The notes beneath the pieces were generated by a model. The model was not told where the DNA came from. It saw only the letters and a program-made list of their open reading frames with translations, and made no database searches. Source: Candidatus Didemnitutus sp. (GTDB lineage: Bacteria > Verrucomicrobiota > Verrucomicrobiia > Opitutales > Opitutaceae). From it: a DNA stretch of 57,545 nucleotides. This document shows positions 1-8,602 of the stretch, in pieces. The first letter of the stretch is position 1. The number at the start of each line of letters is the position of its first letter. The stretch spans positions 1 to 57,545 of the forward strand of contig JAMPXH010000011.1 in NCBI GenBank assembly GCA_023701285.1. The letters run 5' to 3'. Both the position numbers and the translations under genes were made by a program.

Positions 1-156
1 CAGCTCATCGGGTTTCGGTGCGACGGATTGCCCGCTCGCGACGGAGGCGCAGAGCAGCCCGAGCGCGACCAGCGCGAGGGAGCTCCCGCCGGGCAAGCGG
101 ACGAACTTGGGCACGGAAACGCCGATGACGGCAGTGACAGCGAGGGGTGATTTCAT
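1..156 (-). CDS. 5' end of a secreted or outer-membrane protein (partial)
   Basis: This minus-strand reading frame starts with ATG at 156 and runs off the left edge, leaving 52 codons. The visible part begins MKSPLAVTAV, has a hydrophobic stretch at about residues 26-40 and an ASVASGQ-like signal peptidase I site, then enters a Pro/Lys-rich mature start. That layout is a long Sec signal peptide. In Opitutaceae such N-termini often belong to TonB-dependent receptors, so an outer-membrane receptor is a reasonable inference, but nothing of the plug or barrel is visible. It lies downstream of the response regulator on the same strand with about 158 bp between them, so it probably has its own promoter. 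There is no Shine-Dalgarno sequence before the ATG. Confidence 0.6.
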   Translation of the reverse strand, partial: MKSPLAVTAVIGVSVPKFVRLPGGSSLALVALGLLCASVASGQSVAPKPDEL

Positions 157-242
157 GAATTTTGAGGAGGACGAGGTTTGAAACCCAAGGCTGGCACGCG
201 GCAGGGGATGCATGCGTGCGGGCCGACAGTCCGCGGGGTGAG

Positions 243-254
243 GGTGAACTCACC
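243..254. promoter_or_regulatory. Palindrome GGTGA-AC-TCACC
   Basis: A 5-2-5 inverted repeat lies about 90 bp upstream of the ATG at 156. It is too short for a terminator and has no T-tract, so a regulator site in the promoter of the partial secreted-protein gene is the simplest reading. This is inference only. Confidence 0.25.
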
Positions 255-281
255 GAGCTTAGCAACTGTGCGCCCACCTCG

Positions 282-300
282 CCACCCCCCATTGGGGTGG
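282..300. promoter_or_regulatory. Inverted repeat CCACCCC-N5-GGGGTGG
   Basis: A perfect 7-bp inverted repeat with a 5-base spacer sits just past the end of the response regulator gene and upstream of the gene starting at 156. No T-run follows on the minus strand, so it is a weak terminator candidate. It shares CCACCC...ATTGGGG with 3186-3200 in the kinase/transporter promoter region, which makes an operator possible. Confidence 0.35.
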
Positions 301-314
301 ATTCGTCGTGCCGC

Positions 315-953
315 CTATTCCAGGTGCACGATGCCGTGCCGGACGGCGCTGATGACGGCGTCGGTGCGGTCGCGCACTTTCAGCTTCGCGAACAGGGTCT
401 TGAGGTGCGACTTCACCGTCTCCTCCGAGATGAACAGCTGGGCGCCGATCTCCTTGTTGCTGCGGCCGCGCACGAGGAGCTGGAGCACCTCCTGCTCGCG
501 CGGCGAGAGCGACTGCCGCTGCGCGCGCTCCGCGAGCCGCTCCGCGACGCGGGGCGGCACTTCGGTGCTGCCCTGATGCACGGAGCGGAGCGTGCCGGCG
601 ATCTCCTCCGTCGACATGTCCTTCAGCAGGTAGGAACGCGCGCCGGATTGCATGGCGCGGAACACGTCCTCGTCGGCGTCGTAGGTCGTCAGCACCACGA
701 CGCGCACCTCGGGATCGCGCGCGCGCAACGCGATGATCGTCTCCACGCCGCCGATTCCCGGCAGCCGCAGGTCCATCAACACCACGGAGGCGAGACCCGG
801 CTGGTAGGCGGCGATCGCCTCCTCGCCGGAGGCATACTGAGCCACCACCTTCATGCCGGGCTGGCTGTCGATCAACGAAGCCAGGCCCATCCTGAACGTC
901 GGATGATCTTCCACGATCATCACCTTGATTGCGGGGGCGGGGGGTTTTTTCAT
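315..953 (-). CDS. NarL/FixJ-family response regulator
   Basis: This is a two-component response regulator of 212 aa. The N-terminal receiver domain (about 8-125) has the acidic pair ED at 15-16, the phospho-acceptor Asp61 in LMDLRLPG, and the late Lys in YLLKD. The C-terminal LuxR/GerE helix-turn-helix (about 145-205) shows LSPREQEVLQLL and SNKEIGAQLFISEETVKSHL. The ATG at 953 is chosen over an upstream in-frame TTG at 971 because it begins right before the receiver fold. It lies 40 bp downstream of the sensor kinase on the same strand and is surely its partner. Targets cannot be read from sequence. The divergent sodium/galactose genes and the adjacent secreted-protein gene are the obvious candidates. 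Confidence 0.95.
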   Translation of the reverse strand: MKKPPAPAIKVMIVEDHPTFRMGLASLIDSQPGMKVVAQYASGEEAIAAYQPGLASVVLMDLRLPGIGGVETIIALRARDPEVRVVVLTTYDADEDVFRAMQSGARSYLLKDMSTEEIAGTLRSVHQGSTEVPPRVAERLAERAQRQSLSPREQEVLQLLVRGRSNKEIGAQLFISEETVKSHLKTLFAKLKVRDRTDAVISAVRHGIVHLE

Positions 954-993
954 CGGGGTGGGAAACTGCAACGGATGCCGAAGCGCAGCGCGG

Positions 994-3144
994 TCAAATC
1001 GGATCGGGCGCCTTGACCGTGACCTCCAGCCGCATGCCGCCGTCCGGGTCGGGGCCGAGCCGGAATTCGCCGTTCATCTGGCTGGCGCGCTCCCTCATGC
1101 CGCGGAGGCCGAAGTGCGAACCCGCGGCCTGCGCCGTCGCGGGATCGAAGCCCGGGCCGTCGTCGCGCACCGTCAAGCGCACCGTCGCGTCGTCATAGCT
1201 GAGCGTGATTTCAACGACGCTCGCACGCGCGTGCCGCAAGGCGTTGGAGACCGCTTCCTGGCCGATGCGCAGGAGATTGTTCTCGATGTTCGGCGCCAGC
1301 CGCCGCGCGCGACCCTGCACGCTGGAGCGGATCTCGCAGGCGTGCCCGGAGCGCAGTTGCTCCGCGACCGTGCGCAGCGCACCGGCGAGGTCCGTCCGCT
1401 CCAGGATGTGCGAACGCATGTTCCAGATGGACTCGCGCGCCTCGGCCAGGCACTTGCGCACGATCTGGTGCGCAGTGGCGATGAAGGGCATCAGCGCGGC
1501 CTGCTCCCCGGCCGGGACGGAATTGCGGGCCAGCTCCAGCTGCATCGAGACGGCGTTGAGGTCCTGCGCCAGCGTGTCGTGGATCTCGCGCGCCAACCGG
1601 TTGCGCTCCGCCAGCATGGCGGTGAACTCGACCTCGGCGAGCTTGCGGGCCTCCTCCCGCTGCGCGATCTGCCGGCGGGCGAGGATCGCACCGACCACCA
1701 ACACCACCAACATGACGCCGAGGATCGCGCTCACGAGCCGCAGCGCGCGCGGCGTGGTGAGCCACGGCGCGGCGCGCAGCACCGCGACGTCGTCCGGCGT
1801 GCGCAGCAGGATCTGGAGATCCTCGGCCACCCACAGGCCCGTCGGACGGAGAAAATCCGTCTGCCCGACGAGGCACATGCCCTGCACGCGCACATGGCTG
1901 CCCGGCTCCCACGCGGCGGCCTCGGTCTCGTCGACCGCTTGCAGCAGGCGCGCCGGCACCAATTTGCCCTGCCAATCGAGCAGGAGAGTCGCGCCCTCGG
2001 GAGTCACGCGGAACTCCCGCACGACGGCGTAGAGCTGCACGAGATTCGAGTCCTGCCGGGAAATGTCCTCCCACACCTGCAGCAGCTGCGGCGCCGGCGC
2101 GGGCCCGGCGGAGAGTTGGCGGAAAATCGCATCGCTCAGGCTCGGTGTGTAGCCGCCGTGGTCGGGAAACCCGACGATGGCGACCTCGTCGCCCGGCGCG
2201 AGGTTGCCCCGCTGGATCGAGGCGATGCGCATGCCGCGTCCGCCTTCGCGGATCCAGAGCGTGTGGCCGTCCTTGTGCCCGGTGACGACACCGCGCACGT
2301 GCACGCGGTGTCCGGTGAAACCGTCGCGGGAGAAACGCAGCACGCTCCCGATCGGCTGGACCGGCAGCGCGAAGGGATCGGCCGGCGGCGGCGCGAGGAC
2401 CTCGATCAGCGAGCGGTCGGGCACCTGGAGATTGGCGCGCACGAACTGGCGGTTGGCGTTGTGGACGTTGAACACGACCGCGCGGATCCGCACTTCCGCA
2501 TCGACCAAATCGTCCGGCGCAACGGGTCCGTTCACCTGCACCATCATCTTGTCGTCACCTTGCGCGATGATCAGCAGCCAGCTGGGACGCGGGCTGCCCG
2601 ACGGCATCGCAGGCTCGCCGCCGCCTGCACCGGCGCGGGAGATCGGCATGCGGTCTGGCGGCGTGGGGATGCAGGAGCGCACGATGCCGCGCAACTCGAC
2701 CCAGGCCGCGTCGAAACCACCGGCGTTGAGTTCCGCGATCGTCGAGCTTCGCGGTGCGGGCAACCGGCTCGGACCGAGGCGCACGACACGATTGGAGCGG
2801 ACGATCGGCGCAAAGTCGCCGGCATCGCTCACGCCGAACACTTCCAGTTCGTCGCCCAGCTGGAAATCACCGCCGACCGGCCGGTCTAGTTCCACGTAGA
2901 TGCCTTCCGAGCCATCATACAGCACGATCGCGTTGCCGGGCACGGTGACGAGAAGGAGGTGGCCGCGCAGCCGCACGGGAATCGCGCGGTTGGCTTCCTC
3001 CGGCGAGAGCCGGCGCACCTCGGCCGCGCTCGTGAGGTGGACGGAGGATTCGGCCCGCACCGCCGCCGGCAACCAGAAGATCGCCAGCAATCCGACGAGC
3101 AACAAGGCGGGGTTGGGGAACAGCACGATCACGTTCAGATACAT
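994..3144 (-). CDS. NarL-type sensor histidine kinase with OB-fold-like ectodomain
   Basis: This membrane histidine kinase has 716 aa. A signal or anchor segment lies near residues 8-30. A large extracytoplasmic region (about 31-455) follows with at least three repeated beta-rich units, each with a pattern like VRLRG...AIVLYDGSEG...GDELEVFG, which looks like OB-folds. A transmembrane helix (about 465-485) leads to a HisKA_3 dimerization box REIHDTLAQDLN with the phospho-acceptor His522, and then a HATPase_c domain with NALRHARA and DDGPGF motifs. The ATG at 3144 is chosen because it directly precedes the hydrophobic segment. An open frame continues upstream but only as antisense to the transporter. 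The kinase is transcribed away from the sodium symporter and pairs with the response regulator just downstream. The ligand is unknown; a sugar or polysaccharide fragment is a guess from context. Confidence 0.92.
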   Translation of the reverse strand: MYLNVIVLFPNPALLLVGLLAIFWLPAAVRAESSVHLTSAAEVRRLSPEEANRAIPVRLRGHLLLVTVPGNAIVLYDGSEGIYVELDRPVGGDFQLGDELEVFGVSDAGDFAPIVRSNRVVRLGPSRLPAPRSSTIAELNAGGFDAAWVELRGIVRSCIPTPPDRMPISRAGAGGGEPAMPSGSPRPSWLLIIAQGDDKMMVQVNGPVAPDDLVDAEVRIRAVVFNVHNANRQFVRANLQVPDRSLIEVLAPPPADPFALPVQPIGSVLRFSRDGFTGHRVHVRGVVTGHKDGHTLWIREGGRGMRIASIQRGNLAPGDEVAIVGFPDHGGYTPSLSDAIFRQLSAGPAPAPQLLQVWEDISRQDSNLVQLYAVVREFRVTPEGATLLLDWQGKLVPARLLQAVDETEAAAWEPGSHVRVQGMCLVGQTDFLRPTGLWVAEDLQILLRTPDDVAVLRAAPWLTTPRALRLVSAILGVMLVVLVVGAILARRQIAQREEARKLAEVEFTAMLAERNRLAREIHDTLAQDLNAVSMQLELARNSVPAGEQAALMPFIATAHQIVRKCLAEARESIWNMRSHILERTDLAGALRTVAEQLRSGHACEIRSSVQGRARRLAPNIENNLLRIGQEAVSNALRHARASVVEITLSYDDATVRLTVRDDGPGFDPATAQAAGSHFGLRGMRERASQMNGEFRLGPDPDGGMRLEVTVKAPDPI

Positions 3145-3185
3145 TTTCCCGCGCCACCGCAAGGCGTTCGATGCGGCGGACAACT

Positions 3186-3200
3186 CCACCCTATTGGGGG
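3186..3200. promoter_or_regulatory. Candidate regulatory element in divergent promoter region
   Basis: The 183-bp region between the kinase (minus) and symporter (plus) must hold both promoters. It contains CCACCCTATTGGGGG, an imperfect inverted repeat closely resembling the perfect one at 282-300. The shared CCACCC...ATTGGGG core suggests one regulator, possibly the adjacent NarL-type protein. I could not define -35/-10 boxes with confidence. Confidence 0.3.
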
Positions 3201-3327
3201 AATGGTCGAACCTGTCGCCGGCTGTTAGGATGCCGCGGCGATTCGTCGCCGAGCCCCCTCGTCCACCGCGCGGATCCGTTCCGTATCCGTCCGGCAGACG
3301 CTCCATCCCCACCCTGTCCCACCTGCC

Positions 3328-5259
3328 ATGTCTCCCCTCGACCTCTTGGTCTTCATCCTCTTCGTTGCCGGCGTCGTCGTCATCGGCCTCTGGAAAAGTC
3401 GCGACGAAAAGACCACCGGCGAGTCCGGTGCGAGCGACTACTTCCTCGCGGGGCGCGGTCTGACCTGGTGGCTCGTCGGCATCTCGCTCATCGCCGCCAA
3501 CATCTCGACCGAACAATTCGTCGGCATGTCGGGTCAGGCGGCGGACTGGCTCGGGTTGGCCATCGCGTCCTATGAGTGGATGGCGGCGATCACGCTCGTG
3601 GTGGTGGCGTTCGTCTTCCTGCCGACGTTTCTCCGCACCGGCATCTACACGATCCCGGAATTTCTCGAACACCGCTACGGCCCCATGTCGCGCACCATCA
3701 TGGCGGTGGCGACGCTCATCATCCTCGTCGGCGTGCCGACCGCGTCCGTCATTTTCTCCGGCGCGAAGGTCATCAGCGTGGCCTTCCAGGGCACTCTCAT
3801 CCTCGGTTTCGATCTCGGCAACATCACCGTGGCCTGCTGGATCATCGGCATCTCGGCCGCGGTCTACGTCTTCGCCGGCGGGTTGAAGGCCTGCGCGTGG
3901 GCCGACCTGATCCAAGGCGTCGCGCTCATCGCGGGCGGCGGCATCATCACGTGGCTGGCGTTCCGCGCCCTCGGCTCGGCCGACCCGGTGGCGCTCGCCA
4001 GCACTGCGGCCGTGCCGGATTCCGTCTCCATCGATCAGCTGGCATCCGCCGGCGCCGTGGAGCGTTTCCAACTGCTCACGGCCGGATCCGTCGAGGCCGG
4101 AGGGAAGCTCCACATGGTGCGACCGGCCTCCGATCCGGCGATTCCGTGGACCGCGTTGCTCGTGGGCCTGTGGATTCCGAATTTCTTCTACTGGGGTCTG
4201 AATCAATACATCATGCAGCGGACGCTCGGCTCGAAATCTCTCGCCGAAGGCCAGAAGGGCATCGTCTTCGCCGCGGCCCTCAAGCTGGTGATTCCCTTCA
4301 TCGTCGTCATCCCCGGCATCCTCGCCTTCAACCTCTTCAACGGCGACCTGCGCGCCGAGGCCCAGCGCAAGAACGCCCCCGCGCTCGCGCAATTCGCCGC
4401 GGCACCCGCGCAGGTGTTTCCCTTCACCGTCGATTTCGCCAAGGTCGAGCCGGCGCTCGCCGCGCAGATCCTCGCCCACAACCAGCGCCAGGCCGGCGCG
4501 GCGCAGGGCGCCGCAGCACCGGCTCCGACGCAACCGGAAGAGCTGTTCGCCGCGAACGCGCAGGCCATCGACGCCGCGAGCGGCAAGGGTGTGCCCGTCG
4601 CCTCCAAGCTCGTCGGCTACGATTACGACGCCGCCTTCCCCACCCTCCTCCGCAACCTGCTGCATGAGGGCACGGGCCTGAAGGGCTTCGTCTTCGCCGC
4701 GATCTTCGGCGCCGTCGTGAGTTCGCTCGCCTCGATGCTCAACGCCGCCTCGACGATCTTCGCCATGGATATCTGGGCCAAGGCGCGGAAGTCCACGGCG
4801 GCGCCCGAACTCGTCAAGGTGGGCCGCGTCTGCGTCGTGCTCTTCGTCGCGATCGCCTGCCTCATCGCCCCCGGGCTCGGCCGGCCGGAGTTCGGCGGCA
4901 TCTTCACCTTCATCCAGGAATTCCAGGGCTTCATCAGCCCGGGCATCCTCGCCGTGTGTCTCTTCGGTCTGCTCGTGCCGCGCGCGCCGCGCTTCCTCGG
5001 CTGGCTCGGCATCGTGCTCAACGCGGTCCTCTACGGCGTGTTCAAGCAGACCCTCGACGTCGCGTTCCTGGACCGCATGGCCATCTGCTTCGCGCTCGTC
5101 ATCGCCACCCTCACGGTCGCGACGCTGATCCGTCCGCTCGCGCAACCCGTCACGCTGCCGGTCAACACGAGTTACGACGTGACACCGTCCCGCGGCGCCA
5201 AGATCGCCGGCGCCGGCGTCTGCATCGCGACCGTGCTCCTCTACATCATCTTCTGGTGA
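3328..5259 (+). CDS. SGLT-like sodium:solute symporter
   Basis: This inner-membrane sodium/solute symporter of the SSS family has 643 aa and about 14 predicted helices. The first half matches the SGLT subgroup: SDYFLAGRGLTWWLVG, SLIAANISTEQFVGMSG, a YEWMAA helix and IPEFLEHRYGP. With galK, galT and galE immediately downstream, galactose or a related hexose is the likely substrate. An unusual feature is an Ala/Pro/Gln-rich insertion of roughly 95 residues (about 350-440) between the helix ending in GILAFNLFNGD and the next conserved stretch GLKGFVFAAIFGAVVSSLASML. It is longer than the loop usual at this point. The gene is first in the gal operon; galK starts 5 bp after its stop. Confidence 0.93.
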   Translation: MSPLDLLVFILFVAGVVVIGLWKSRDEKTTGESGASDYFLAGRGLTWWLVGISLIAANISTEQFVGMSGQAADWLGLAIASYEWMAAITLVVVAFVFLPTFLRTGIYTIPEFLEHRYGPMSRTIMAVATLIILVGVPTASVIFSGAKVISVAFQGTLILGFDLGNITVACWIIGISAAVYVFAGGLKACAWADLIQGVALIAGGGIITWLAFRALGSADPVALASTAAVPDSVSIDQLASAGAVERFQLLTAGSVEAGGKLHMVRPASDPAIPWTALLVGLWIPNFFYWGLNQYIMQRTLGSKSLAEGQKGIVFAAALKLVIPFIVVIPGILAFNLFNGDLRAEAQRKNAPALAQFAAAPAQVFPFTVDFAKVEPALAAQILAHNQRQAGAAQGAAAPAPTQPEELFAANAQAIDAASGKGVPVASKLVGYDYDAAFPTLLRNLLHEGTGLKGFVFAAIFGAVVSSLASMLNAASTIFAMDIWAKARKSTAAPELVKVGRVCVVLFVAIACLIAPGLGRPEFGGIFTFIQEFQGFISPGILAVCLFGLLVPRAPRFLGWLGIVLNAVLYGVFKQTLDVAFLDRMAICFALVIATLTVATLIRPLAQPVTLPVNTSYDVTPSRGAKIAGAGVCIATVLLYIIFW

Positions 5260-5264
5260 ACGCC

Positions 5265-6449
5265 ATGGCTCCCGCTCCTTCCGCCGACTCCGCCGCCGCG
5301 TTGCAGGACCGCGTGCGCCGGCAATTCGAGGTGCTCTACGGACGTTCGCCCGCCCTCTTCGCGATCGCGCCGGGACGCGTCAACGTCATCGGCGAACACG
5401 TCGACTACAACGGCGGTTGGGTGCTGCCCGCCGCCCTCGACCGCTGCCTCGTGATGGCCGTCGCACCCCGTGACGACGAGCGCGTCCGGCTCGCCACCGC
5501 CGATTTCGAAGGCGGGCTGGAATTCGACGGCCGCGACCTCGCCCCGGGGCGCGCGACGGACTGGAGCCGCTACGTGCGCGGCGTCATGTCCGGCCTCGCC
5601 CATGCCGGGCACCCGCTGCCGGGCTTCGATGCCTGCATCGCCTCGAGCATCCCCGTCGGCGGCGGGCTCAGCAGCAGCGCCGCGCTCGAAGCCGCCACCG
5701 CCCTCGCCGGCCTCGCCTTGACCGGCGCGACGATGGACCGCTTCGCCCTCGCCAAACTTTGCCAACGCGCCGAGCACGACTACGCCGGCGTCCCCTGCGG
5801 CATCATGGACCAGGCCGCCGTCCTCTGCTGCGAGGAAGGACACCTGCTGCTCCTCGACTGCGAAACGGAGACCTTCGTGCAGACTCCGTTGCCCAACGCG
5901 GAATGGAGCCTGCTCATCGTGAACTCCGGTGTCTCGCACGAACTCGCGAGCGGCGAATACGCCCGGCGCCGCGCAGCCTGCGAACAGGCGGCCCGCCGCC
6001 TGCGCGTGCCTTCCCTGCGGCACATCGAGCCCGCCGCGCTGGATGAAGCCCTTGCGCTCCCCGCCCTGACCGAGGAGATGCGCCGCTGCGTGCGCCACGT
6101 CGTCACGGAGAACCAGCGCACGAGGCAATGCGTGGACGCGCTTCAGCGCGGCGACTTCCTCGCCGCGGGCCGGCTGCTCAACGCCAGCCACGCCTCGCTG
6201 CGCGACGATTATCAGGTCAGTTGCGAGGAACTCGATTTCATCGCCGCCACGGCCCAAGCCGAAGCCGCGGTGGCCGGCTGCCGCATGACGGGCGGCGGCT
6301 TCGGCGGCTCCTGCGTCGCGCTCGTGCGCCGCACCGACGCGCCCGACGTCATGCGGCGCATCGGCGACGCCTTCCAAGCCCGCTACGGCCGTCAGCCCGT
6401 GGCCTTCGTCACGTCCACCGGCCGCGGCGCCCACGTCATCAACGCATGA
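5265..6449 (+). CDS. galK: Galactokinase
   Basis: This 394-aa GHMP kinase phosphorylates alpha-D-galactose to galactose-1-phosphate with ATP in the cytoplasm. All family signatures are present: the galactokinase signature GRVNVIGEHVDYNGG (37-51), the ATP-binding GGGLSSSAALE (132-142), the catalytic base region CGIMDQ with Asp182, and the C-terminal GHMP motif CRMTGGGFGGSC. The ATG at 5265 is used because it is 5 bp past the symporter stop and gives the usual family length. The frame is open further upstream only as an overlap. The stop overlaps the galT start in ATGA, which implies translational coupling. Confidence 0.97.
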   Translation: MAPAPSADSAAALQDRVRRQFEVLYGRSPALFAIAPGRVNVIGEHVDYNGGWVLPAALDRCLVMAVAPRDDERVRLATADFEGGLEFDGRDLAPGRATDWSRYVRGVMSGLAHAGHPLPGFDACIASSIPVGGGLSSSAALEAATALAGLALTGATMDRFALAKLCQRAEHDYAGVPCGIMDQAAVLCCEEGHLLLLDCETETFVQTPLPNAEWSLLIVNSGVSHELASGEYARRRAACEQAARRLRVPSLRHIEPAALDEALALPALTEEMRRCVRHVVTENQRTRQCVDALQRGDFLAAGRLLNASHASLRDDYQVSCEELDFIAATAQAEAAVAGCRMTGGGFGGSCVALVRRTDAPDVMRRIGDAFQARYGRQPVAFVTSTGRGAHVINA

Positions 6450-7474
6450 GTTCCCCGATCCCGGCGCCGAACCTGCTCCCGCACCGCCGCCGCAATCCGC
6501 TCACGGGCGAGTGGGTGCTCTGCTCGCCGCACCGCACCAGCCGGCCCTGGCAGGGACAGCAGGAAGCCATCGCCGGCGACGTCCGCCCCGCGCACGACCC
6601 GACGTGCTACCTCTGCGCCGGCAACCGCCGGGCCAGCGGCGAGATCAATCCCACCTACCGCGACACCTACGTCTTCGAGAACGATTTTCGCGCGTTGCTC
6701 GATCAGGAAACGAAGGCCGGCGCCGCCTCCTCCATCCTCTTCGAACAGGCGCCCGTGCGCGGCACGTGCCGCGTGATCTGCTTCTCCCCGCGCCACGACC
6801 TGACGCTCGCCCGCATGCAGCCCGCGGAGATCGAAGCCGTGATCGACACTTGGCAAAAGCAGACCGCCGAACTTGGCCGACGCTACCGCTGGGTGCAGGT
6901 GTTCGAGAACAAGGGCGCTGTCATGGGCTGCTCGAATCCCCACCCGCACGGCCAGGTCTGGGCGATGGATTTCCTGCCCACGCTGCCCGAGCTCGAGGAC
7001 CGGCATCAGCGCAGCTACGCCCACGCGCACGGCCGGCCGCTGCTGCTTGATTATGCGGAGGAGGAATTCCGCCGCGAGGAGCGCGTCGTGTGGCACAACG
7101 ACGACTGGCTCGTCGTGGTGCCGCACTGGGCCACGTGGCCGTTCGAGACGCTGCTCCTGCCACGCTTCCCGGCGCCGCGCCTCACCGATGTCGCGCCCGC
7201 GCAGGTCGCCTCGCTCGCCGCCGCGCTGCAGGCGTTGCTGCGCCGCTACGACGCGCTCTTCCAGGTGGATTTCCCCTACTCGATGGGCTGGCACGGCGCG
7301 CCCTTCGACCGCACGGCCGGCGAGCACTGGCAGGTGCACGCGCATTTTTATCCGCCGCTGCTGCGCTCGGCCACGGTGAAGAAATTCATGGTCGGCTTCG
7401 AGATGCTCGGCGAAGCCCAGCGCGACATCACCCCCGAGGCCGCCGCCGCGCGCCTGCGCGAAGTCGTGCCCTGA
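6446..7474 (+). CDS. galT: Galactose-1-phosphate uridylyltransferase
   Basis: This 342-aa enzyme swaps UMP between UDP-glucose and galactose-1-phosphate, the second Leloir step. The zinc-site CYLC (Cys54, Cys57) is visible in [12 protein letters not shown]. The active-site HIT-type triad [10 protein letters not shown] has His168 as the expected uridylylated nucleophile. The N-terminal [10 protein letters not shown] matches the family start. The ATG overlaps the galK stop by 4 nt, so the gene is co-translated. The length is normal and no key residue is missing. galE follows after 13 bp. Confidence 0.97.
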   Translation: MSSPIPAPNLLPHRRRNPLTGEWVLCSPHRTSRPWQGQQEAIAGDVRPAHDPTCYLCAGNRRASGEINPTYRDTYVFENDFRALLDQETKAGAASSILFEQAPVRGTCRVICFSPRHDLTLARMQPAEIEAVIDTWQKQTAELGRRYRWVQVFENKGAVMGCSNPHPHGQVWAMDFLPTLPELEDRHQRSYAHAHGRPLLLDYAEEEFRREERVVWHNDDWLVVVPHWATWPFETLLLPRFPAPRLTDVAPAQVASLAAALQALLRRYDALFQVDFPYSMGWHGAPFDRTAGEHWQVHAHFYPPLLRSATVKKFMVGFEMLGEAQRDITPEAAAARLREVVP

Positions 7475-7487
7475 ACGCGCGTCCGCC

Positions 7488-8468
7488 ATGAGAATCCTCG
7501 TCACCGGCGGCGCCGGCTACATCGGCAGCGTCGCCACCGAAACCCTGGTCGGCCAGGGGCACGCCGTCCTCGTCTTCGACAATCTCCAGCAAGGCCACGA
7601 GGAGGCGCTCGAACCCGGCGCCGCCTTCGTGCGCGGCGATCTGCGCGATGCCGCCGCCATCTCGTCCGCGATCGGCGACTTCCGGCCCGATGCGGTCATG
7701 CACTTCGCCGCCAATTCGCTCGTCGGCGAGTCGATGCGCGATCCCTTCGCCTACCTCGGCGACAACGTCGTCGCCGCGCTGAACCTCCTGCGCGCCATGG
7801 ACGCCCACGGCGTGCAACGCATCATCCTCTCCTCGACCGCCAACCTCTTCGCCGACCCGCTGAAGATGCCGATCGAGGAGGACGAACGCATCATCCCCGG
7901 CAGCCCCTACGGTGAATCCAAGGGCATCATCGAACGCCTGCTCCACTGGCTTTCGGTCACCCGCGGCCTGCGTTACGCCTGCCTGCGCTATTTCAACGCC
8001 GCCGGCGCGACCGAGCGCCACGGCGAGGACCACGATCCCGAGCTGCACCTCATCCCGCTCGTTCTCCGAGTCGCCCTCGGTCAGCGCGACAGCATCTCGA
8101 TCTTCGGCGACGATTATCCGACGCCCGACGGCACCTGCATCCGCGACTACATCCACGTGCTCGACCTGATCGACGCGCACGTCCTCGCGCTCCACGCGCT
8201 CGAGCAGGGCAACCGTATCTACAACCTCGGCAACGGTCGGGGTTTCTCCGTGCGACAAGTCATCGACACCGCCGAGCGCGTCACCGGCCGCAAGATTGCC
8301 GTCAAGGTGGCCGCCCGTCGCCCGGGCGATCCCGCTGTGCTGGTGGCCGGCAGAGAGAAGATCCGCCGCGAACTCGGCTGGCAGCCCCGTCACCCCGACC
8401 TCGAAGCGATCGTGCGCACCGCGTGGCACTGGCACTCGCGGCATCCGCACGGCTACCGCCAAGCGTAA
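7488..8468 (+). CDS. galE: UDP-glucose 4-epimerase
   Basis: This 326-aa extended short-chain dehydrogenase interconverts UDP-galactose and UDP-glucose, closing the Leloir pathway. The Rossmann motif GGAGYIG (7-13) binds NAD. The catalytic SST (115-117) and Tyr141/Lys145 in SPYGESK are present, as is the substrate region YFNAAGA. The stretch after SST reads ANLFADP instead of the common CAVYG, a mild deviation within the family. It is the last gene of the symporter-galK-galT-galE operon. No clear plus-strand terminator follows; the next gene converges from the right. Confidence 0.95.
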   Translation: MRILVTGGAGYIGSVATETLVGQGHAVLVFDNLQQGHEEALEPGAAFVRGDLRDAAAISSAIGDFRPDAVMHFAANSLVGESMRDPFAYLGDNVVAALNLLRAMDAHGVQRIILSSTANLFADPLKMPIEEDERIIPGSPYGESKGIIERLLHWLSVTRGLRYACLRYFNAAGATERHGEDHDPELHLIPLVLRVALGQRDSISIFGDDYPTPDGTCIRDYIHVLDLIDAHVLALHALEQGNRIYNLGNGRGFSVRQVIDTAERVTGRKIAVKVAARRPGDPAVLVAGREKIRRELGWQPRHPDLEAIVRTAWHWHSRHPHGYRQA

Positions 8469-8536
8469 GCCAGGCGGCCAGCCTCACCGACGCGCAGGAG
8501 CAGATGCGCTCCATCGCCCGGGCGGACGCGGCCGGC

Positions 8537-8570
8537 CAAAACAAAAACGCTGCACCCTGCGGCACAGCGT
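8537..8570 (-). terminator. Intrinsic terminator of the zinc peptidase gene
   Basis: Read on the minus strand, the hairpin ACGCTG...CAGCGT (8570-8565 with 8552-8547) is followed by TTTTGTTTTGG. It lies 33 bp past the stop of the minus-strand peptidase at 8603. The stem is short, but the T-tract is convincing. Confidence 0.65.
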
Positions 8571-8602
8571 CGAGAGATGCGGGCGCAACAGTGGCGCGAG
8601 CC

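Noticed and set aside
925-2889. Long plus-strand open frame opposite the sensor kinase
   Set aside because: Composition (Arg, His, Asp, Ala, Gly repeats) is that of an antisense shadow in high-GC DNA, and it lies entirely over a well-supported gene.
994-5145. A 1383-codon open frame on the minus strand that includes the kinase
   Set aside because: The part beyond 3144 is antisense to the symporter gene, is rich in Arg/Asp/Glu/His as expected from a GC-rich shadow frame, and lacks any domain. The kinase starts at the ATG at 3144, next to its signal segment.
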